Positions 57,944 to 64,000 of a stretch of DNA of 64,000 bases are shown here, piece after piece. This stretch comes from Alternaria dauci. Its lineage: Eukaryota; Ascomycota; Dothideomycetes; Pleosporales; Pleosporaceae. The stretch's first letter is position 1, and each line of letters starts with the position of its first letter. The notes beneath the pieces were generated by a model. That model did no database searches. It was given only the letters and a program-made list of their open reading frames with translations, and was not told the origin of the DNA. The stretch is from assembly GCF_042100115.1 (NCBI RefSeq), contig NC_091276.1, forward strand, positions 620,001 to 684,000, read 5' to 3'. A program made the translations under genes and the position numbers.

Positions 57944-60241
57944 CTAGTCCTCGTCCTGTCCGACCTGCTTGTACTTTCCGCTCGAGCTGTCGCCCTCGCC
58001 ATTGCCTTTTGTCCGCTTGACCATGTTGCTGATCCAGCCACCAAGACCGTCGCCGTTCTCCGTGTCGGCCTTGGCCATGTCCTTGTTGCCGTTCTCAAGG
58101 TCAGGGGGGTCGATGTTGAGTCCGGGGATCGCCTCGTCTGGCGCACGGCGTGCGCCGCGGATATCAAGCGAGGGCACAGGAGAGCCGCGACCTTCTCCAC
58201 TGAATAGAGATTCGGCCTGCGCTAGAGTCTCGGGAGTCGGCATGACTGAAGTAGCGTCGCCGAACAACGAGTTCATATCTTCCAAACGAACGTTTGCAGT
58301 TTCGGGGTAGATGAAGTACACTGAATACGGTTAGCAAGTCGCTCCAGCCCATATGATCGATAAAGCTTACCAATGACAAAACTGGCTGCGCAGAAGAAGG
58401 CGTGAATAAGGTACAGTCGCCACTGGATGTGCTCCTGCAGAATGGGCGTCATTTCTCCAACCAGCCAGTTGAAAGCCCAGTTAGTCGCGGTACTCAGACT
58501 GGCGCCCTTGGCACGAATGCTGAGAGGCAGGATCTCCGGTGGGTACAACCACGGGATAGGGCCCCATGAGTATCCAAACGCGGCATTGTAAATCATGACG
58601 AATATGACGACCATGTTGGGTGTCCAGGAAGCTTGCAGGAACTGGAAGTACGAAATGGCCGAGAGCGAAATCAACATCATAAGCGCTCCAGACAACAGAA
58701 TCTTCCGGCGACCCAGAGTGTCCACAATGTACCATGGCGGAATCGTGGATAGCAGGTACGTGATGGCGTTGATACCCGTCATCAGAATAGCCTGGCGGCC
58801 GTACCAACCAGCCTCTTCGAAGACGAGCGGTGCATAGTACGAGATGACGTTGATGCCGTTGAGTTGCGCGAGGGCTTGAGCGGACATGGCAATGAAGACG
58901 CGTTTGGAGTATCGTTTGAACATGTCGGGGTAGGATCGTTCACCTTCTTGACGCTGGAGCAGCACGTTCATCTTGATCTCTCGGTATTCATCTCGTGCTT
59001 TGGGGTTGTGAATATCGCCCTTTCCGTACAAATTGGCAATAACTACAATGCCCTCCTCGTCGTGGTCGTTGTCCAAGAGCCATCTGTATGTGTCAGTGGA
59101 TTCCCGGGTGCGGAGGTCATGGTACAAACCTTGGAGACTCGCAAATGAGCAAGCTTCCTGCGGCCAAAAGAAGACCCATGACGCACTGCATGAAGAGCGG
59201 GACTCTCCATGACCAGTCGTTTTGGATATAAGTGCAGAAGTAGTCAACCCACACACTGACTGCGTAGCCCGTGATGTTTCCGGTGAATTCTATGCAACCC
59301 ATCCTTCCTCGGTTGTGGGGAGGCGAGATCTCGGACTGGTATACGGGCACGATGGTAGATAGCGATCCAACACCCAGACCGGCAATGACTCGTCCAAGAA
59401 GCATGGTCGGAATGCCCGTCGCGAAGGTCTGGAGAGCACCACCTACGACGAAGATGAGCGAGCCGTACAAGATGGTCTTCCGTCTTCCAATCACATCACC
59501 AATGCGGCCGACGACCAGCGATGAGATGAAAGCACCAACTTCGAGGATAGCTACCATTGTACCGAGTTCAGCGGCGGACGGTTGGTTGAAGTAGTCCTTG
59601 AAGTAGATGCCGCTGTCGGGTTGTTAGATGCGGTCAAGGGCGGAGGGAAGGGGGTTTGCGACGGCGTACGTGATGATACCGGACATGACACCCTGGTCAT
59701 AGCCAAAGAGGAAGACGCCTAATGACACAAAGACACTTGTGAAGTAGCTGTTGCTGTTAGCTTGGAGCGCCAGAAGTTGGGATACTGTGCTGCCTACATG
59801 AGCTTCTTTCCGTGTAACCCGTGGATACGGGAGGGCCCATCGTTGGGTGCCATGATGGCGGCTAGGATCTTCTCTGCCTTTGAGATTGTTCGTGGCCCCG
59901 GGTCAGGAATCTCAATGTCTTCTAGGCGGATGCCGTGGGAGCCCTTCTCGTGGAGGTCCTGGGAAGCAAAGCGAGCTCGCTTTTGCTTTTTGCCTGGCCG
60001 CGACGAGTTGCCGGCTTCGAGGTTGATGCGGAGCGGATCTTCGCGGTCGGCGAGCTGGTCGACGAGGTCACCAGTGTCGCTCCAGACGGAAAGGTCCGAG
60101 GCGTCGGACGAGGGCGTGTCAAACGAGGAGCGCGCGCTGTCCTTATCGTGGTCGTCGAGCAGATAAGCGGAATCTTGGTCTCGGGGGCGGGCAGAGGACG
60201 AGAGGTTGTGGAGCGGGATGTTGGCAGGCCTCCTGTTTCTG
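57944..60241 (-). CDS. MFS sugar transporter with long N-terminal tail (5' end unresolved)
   Basis: Exons found: 59798-60241, 59670-59753, 59130-59612, 58371-59083 and 57944-58320. Sugar-porter motifs appear in order: GYDQGVMSG, GRIGDVIGRRK, VPVYQSEISPPHNRGRMG, CESPRWLL (usually PESPR), AQLNGINVISYYAP, GPIPWLYPPEILPLSIRAKG and YPETANVRLEDM. Twelve membrane helices fit. The exon at 59798-60241 is open for 147 codons before the first helix and ends MAPNDGPSRIHGLHGKKL. Only one ATG (59853) lies in it, yet the 129 upstream codons look coding and acidic. The true start is therefore probably in an exon upstream of the TCTAG acceptor at 60242, which I could not place. Which sugar is carried is unknown. 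Confidence 0.88.
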
Positions 60242-62275
60242 CTAGAGTAGGAAGGAATGGTGAAGGTGGCAGGCTGTTAGGGAGCAGCCCGACTCCAAGG
60301 TGGTGGATGGGAGAAGGAACGTAAAAAGGCGGCTCGCTGGGGGGCACGTCACAGGGTCAAGCAGCCGAGACGAGGGATGTGGTAAAGCTAGCGCAAGAGC
60401 GGTGAGAAACTCGGTCACATTGGGCTACAGTGGGAAAAAGACAGTGGGCACGATAGCGCTTCGTGATCAGAGATGCTGGAGCTGCAGTGCATGCGAACGA
60501 ATGTAGCTCCCTGTCCGGGCTCCGCTGCCGGGCGCACTTGGCGGGAAATGGTGCTTCTTGCTGCTCGGTCCGAACTTGTTGCGACTGGAGCTGCTGTCGA
60601 GCGCGCGGCATGTCATGCACGATGATGTACACGCACAGGACCGCCTTTGTTTGTTATCTCGACGGGGCCTGATGCAGTGACGGGAAACATGTATTTACTT
60701 ACGCACCGCCATGTTCTCGCTACCGCGCATCCGTGCCGTTGACAACAGCTACCCTTAGGTCCCGCGATGCAGCACAAGTCTTGGGCACAGCACCGTAGCT
60801 CACGAGGCTCCCACTACACCTGGAGGGGCCGACTAAAAGTGCACCACCAACCTTCCGCCCTGTACGGGGCTCTCCTGGAGTGGAGGCGGGTCACGTTGGG
60901 GTCTTGGTCTCGACGATTGGAGCCCCGCGTGGAGACGGGCTGCAAAGCGGAAAGATAGCCGCGATCAACTTCGCACAGCTCATGCGGTGTGTGGATATTC
61001 GAGTGGTATTCGTGTTGTGAGAAGGATGCGGGCTTGACTAAACCGCAAGAAGCAGCACGAGGCTACAGTACGACGTGTAGGCGGAGACGCAGGGCCACAT
61101 GGTGCAGTTCTCGTGATGATCAGATAGCAGGGCACCGACACGTTCTCGCATGCTTCGCTTCGCGCGTAAAACGTGGGCTGGTCGAGATTGCCACAATGTG
61201 TGCTTTTCTTGACTGTAGACTACGTATAACGTGGCTTCATTTGATGATCAACTAGGCTTCTTTTTTGTATCACAGCTGCTCGAAGCAACTCATATATCCA
61301 ACGCGTTGACGCGTTTCTAATCTCCCCAAAACCTCTCGTCGAGTTACTATAGTTACTAGCGCTGGAACGGAAGACCGTCAAAGCCCATCCAGTCGACACA
61401 GTAGACGCCGGAGACCCTCCTGACGTTTGCAAGCTGCAGCATCGCTTCGACGACGAAACACGCATCTCTTCCGGCCCCAGGCAACCCTGGATGCATACAC
61501 GGCTCTTAATAATCGAGGTCAGCAGTGGCTAGGTAGAATAGAGTTGTGTATCACAGGAAGGTTCGGTAGTCGAGCAACGCGACGACACAAACAAGGGCAA
61601 GGTCCATACAGCGAATGACTCCATTGTACTACTGGCAGAGTCGTTGTGTTGTGCGTCATGCTGGATTTGACACATCAAGGCCCACGGTGCTCTGCCGCTG
61701 GATGCACATTGATCTACGGCCCCCTTTCTCAAACGTACTAGCGCTGCCTATCGCCGCCTCTGATTGGACATGTCCGAGATTAACGTGTTTGTTCGGCATC
61801 GTGGTTCCTCGTTTCTTGCTTCTGACGAAGGCTTGAAGAGAGTCGGTTTGTGTGTGTTTCCAGAACAATCGCCGGGCATCCCTAACTATAACCGCCGTCG
61901 CAAAAGCCAATTCAAGTCATCCTCCGCAGGGGGTTGGCTTAGCGGAGCGCGACGATTCGGAGCCAGTGAGATTTGTGCAGCCACAAAATAACCCGCCCGC
62001 GCGCGCCCTGGTAACCAGACATCAGAAGCTGGAAGGCTTGGCTTCGTGCATTGTTTCAAGGAAGCTCCCCCAGCCACAACCACATACGCTGCAGCGCATC
62101 ATCTTTCACCGCCGCAATCACCTCTCGATACGCTCTCACCTCCACCACCTGTCGTGGTTGCGCCAATCTTTTTCGCCCTCTATCGCAGCGCTCACAGCCC
62201 CGATAACGATCGCTCCCCACAACAAAGGGCACTTGAAGGCAAGGCTGAGGCTCCGCTGCCCGAAACGAAAAAGAC
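60242..62275. other. Divergent intergenic region of about 2 kb
   Basis: Likely holds the first exon of the sugar transporter and the promoter of the CHS7-like gene. Otherwise only shadow ORFs. Confidence 0.5.
61301..61314. promoter_or_regulatory. Paired MluI boxes
   Basis: ACGCGT at 61301-61306 and again at 61309-61314, forming an inverted repeat AACGCG-TTGA-CGCGTT. It is about 960 bp from the CHS7-like ATG, so its target is unclear. Confidence 0.35.
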
Positions 62276-63506
62276 ATGTCAAGATACGGCAAGTTCGATG
62301 ACTTTTGTCGGGACACTGGAAACGAGTGGTCAACTCTGCCAGGTAAAACACCCCCGTGATGCCCATGTTGTTATTGTTCATGCTGACGCGCGACAGTATG
62401 CTACGTATGTTGCGCTCGCTGCACCCCTTTGGCCGCCCATTGTTCGCCGACGCGACGCTAACCCATGCTCCACAGCTCTTCAACCCAGCTTCGACAATAG
62501 ACGGCAATGGATGGCAGGACGGCTGCACCCTACAAGGCTTCTCTGTGGGTGGAGGTGATCGGCTGCGCAATCTGGGTACGAGGCATATGCGCATTGTGAG
62601 GATGTTTTGCTCACACCACCAGGATCCATAATACTATGCGGCATTGCAATCCTCACCACCCTCTTCCTGCTATGGAGATCGCAAAGAAAGAAGGCTGCTG
62701 TAGGGCGAAGGTGCGCAGTCATGCTCGCGCATTGAGAATGCACAACTAACGGCGCGCAGAGAAATGCAGCTCTTCCTCCTCGGCTACATTGTCATATCCA
62801 TCTGCGAAATCTTTACCATTGGAGGATTCCCCCTCAATAGTACTGTGCGCATTGTATGTACTTGGTCCTGCATATCGGAATGCAGAGTCTAATCTCACTG
62901 CAGGTCTTTGTCGCTATCCACGTCGCTGCCATCACCGCCACGTCCTGGATCCTCATGCTCAACGGCGCCGTCGGCTACCAACTACTTGACGACGGCACGG
63001 CAGTATCCATTGGTCTGCTCTTGATCTCGTCGCTCATCATTTTCATTGGCACCGGTTATATCGCCCTCGACACTGGACTCAGCTGGACGGGTTACTGGGA
63101 CGACACTCGCTTTGTGCCAAACCAAGCCTACGCGCTATACACCCTCTACCAACTCGTGCCGCTACTCTTCATTGTCATCTTCTTCTGTCTCGAGGCCTTC
63201 CTGGTGTTGCGCATTCTCGGCGAGCGCAAGCCAATGCGTAAGGAATTACCAAATCTCGTATACAGCTCGTACTAACTTGTTCCAGTCTATCTGCTTGCTG
63301 CTGCTCTCCTCTTTGCCATTGGCCAAGTCTTCCAATATGTCGTCAGCGTCCACATCTGCAACGGCTCCGACGGCAAGATCAACGGAGGCCTCTTTTCGAC
63401 CCTCTTCACTCTCCTGTCGGTAGTAATGATTTGGGTGTTCTGGTCGAGCATCACCGAAGACGACTGGCCCATGCCAACCGTCGCTGGGTCAGGCGCGTAC
63501 AACTAA
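62276..63506 (+). CDS. Chitin synthase export chaperone-like protein (CHS7 family)
   Basis: Seven exons, 62276-62342, 62397-62404 (8 nt), 62476-62575, 62623-62710, 62760-62853, 62904-63237 and 63286-63506, give 303 residues. The start MSRYGKFDDFCRDTGNEWSTLPVCYLFNP matches the FGxFDxxC...LPxC opening of the Chs7 family. Seven membrane segments follow (for example SIILCGIAILTTLFLLW, MQLFLLGYIVISICEIF, VFVAIHVAAITATSWILMLNG, GLLLISSLIIFIGTGYIAL, LLAAALLFAIGQVFQYV). LNGAVGYQLLDDGT parallels the NGFVGFQLYEDGT family motif. Chs7 helps chitin synthase III leave the ER. Exon 2 is needed to keep the frame: reading on from it without splicing reaches a stop in 22 codons. The short C-terminus makes it a shorter paralog rather than certain CHS7. 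Confidence 0.88.
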
Positions 63507-64000
63507 AAGTCGACCATCGTGGGTTGACTAGTAATCTGAAGGCTGTACAGACAGCGACGGCGTAATGTTCTTATGATGGCTTTTGCCCGGCATAGCGTAT
63601 ACCATTTTGGGGCTCCTTGGACGCGTTTGATGCGTCATGCTGACTTGTGCTACGATATACATAATGTTTGCTGAATGGATTCTATTGATATTCGAGACCC
63701 GTCTTCACATGCAAACCAGAAACCGTAAACATGAAAACGTGAGAGCGCGTCGAGCCTATCACGTGTGAGACACGCTTCCGCCTAGGTGGACCCAAGATCG
63801 TCAAGTGAACTCACCACCTTCGAAACACTCGGTGCCTGCCACAATTTGGTGAACCTGTAGCTGACGATGAGGAAGCTTGGACTAACCTCTTCCGTTGAAT
63901 CTGACACCATCCAACATTACATATGAAGCTTATTACATCATAACATCAGCCTTTTTTTGCGGCACACGACCGTACTTTGACGGACACCGAATCGCGCGCA
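63507..64000. other. 3' flank, no gene seen
   Basis: Downstream of the CHS7-like gene to the window end. No feature recognised. Confidence 0.6.

Noticed and set aside
62046..62558. 170-codon ORF spanning the CHS7-like start
   Set aside because: Runs through the leader and first introns of the CHS7-like gene in another frame; composition is low-complexity.

Overview
The window looks like a gene-rich chromosomal segment of a filamentous ascomycete, most likely a Dothideomycete (Pleosporales-like). This is inferred from gene content, from short GT-AG introns of mostly 45-60 nt with CTAAC-type branch sites, from tRNA genes with short anticodon-loop introns, and from C/T-rich leaders. There is no sign of a bacterial operon, CRISPR array, rRNA gene or intact transposon.

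Layout. Positions 1-1572 hold the 3' part of the mitochondrial tRNA-modification GTPase MSS1/MnmE. A gene-poor stretch follows, with two tiny ORFs that both end in MGRGGYN. At 6.5-9.7 kb two divergent paralogous protein-kinase-like genes share one promoter; the right-hand copy is broken by a stop codon. At 11.7 kb there is a small secreted cysteine-containing protein, at 13.2 kb an Old Yellow Enzyme-type flavin oxidoreductase, and at 14.7 kb a beta-trefoil-like protein. From 16.3 to 23.3 kb come the checkpoint clamp subunit HUS1, a secreted G1-peptidase-like protein lacking the expected catalytic residues, a secreted DUF1996 protein and a fungal rhodopsin-like (SAT4-type) membrane protein. A quiet 3.3 kb stretch ends in a tandem pair of tRNA genes, Arg(ACG) and Gly(GCC). 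From 28.7 to 36.8 kb there are a secreted M28 aminopeptidase, two adjacent RING-like paralogs, an unassigned protein, RNase H2 catalytic subunit (RNH201) and a short-chain dehydrogenase carrying two nonsense codons. From 39 to 57 kb there are a PUF4-like RNA-binding protein, a secreted I9-type inhibitor, the Hook dynein adaptor, RAD57, a carnitine acetyltransferase and a PMT2-type protein O-mannosyltransferase. The window closes with an MFS sugar transporter and a CHS7-type chitin synthase export chaperone.

The most striking observation is at 26722-26858. A tRNA-Arg(ACG) gene, otherwise able to fold completely, is interrupted in its T-loop by 54 nt with every hallmark of a spliceosomal intron: a GTAAGT donor, a CTAAC branch site and a CAG acceptor. 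It also carries a separate 11-nt intron at the usual tRNA position. The insertion splits the Pol III B box. Other notable points are very small exons in HUS1 (13 nt) and CHS7 (8 nt), a probable GC-AG intron in HUS1, and MluI-box (ACGCGT) sites 40-140 bp upstream of all three DNA replication/repair genes (HUS1, RNH201, RAD57).

Exon boundaries were worked out by hand from splice consensus, reading frame and remembered family motifs. No database search or transcript evidence was available.
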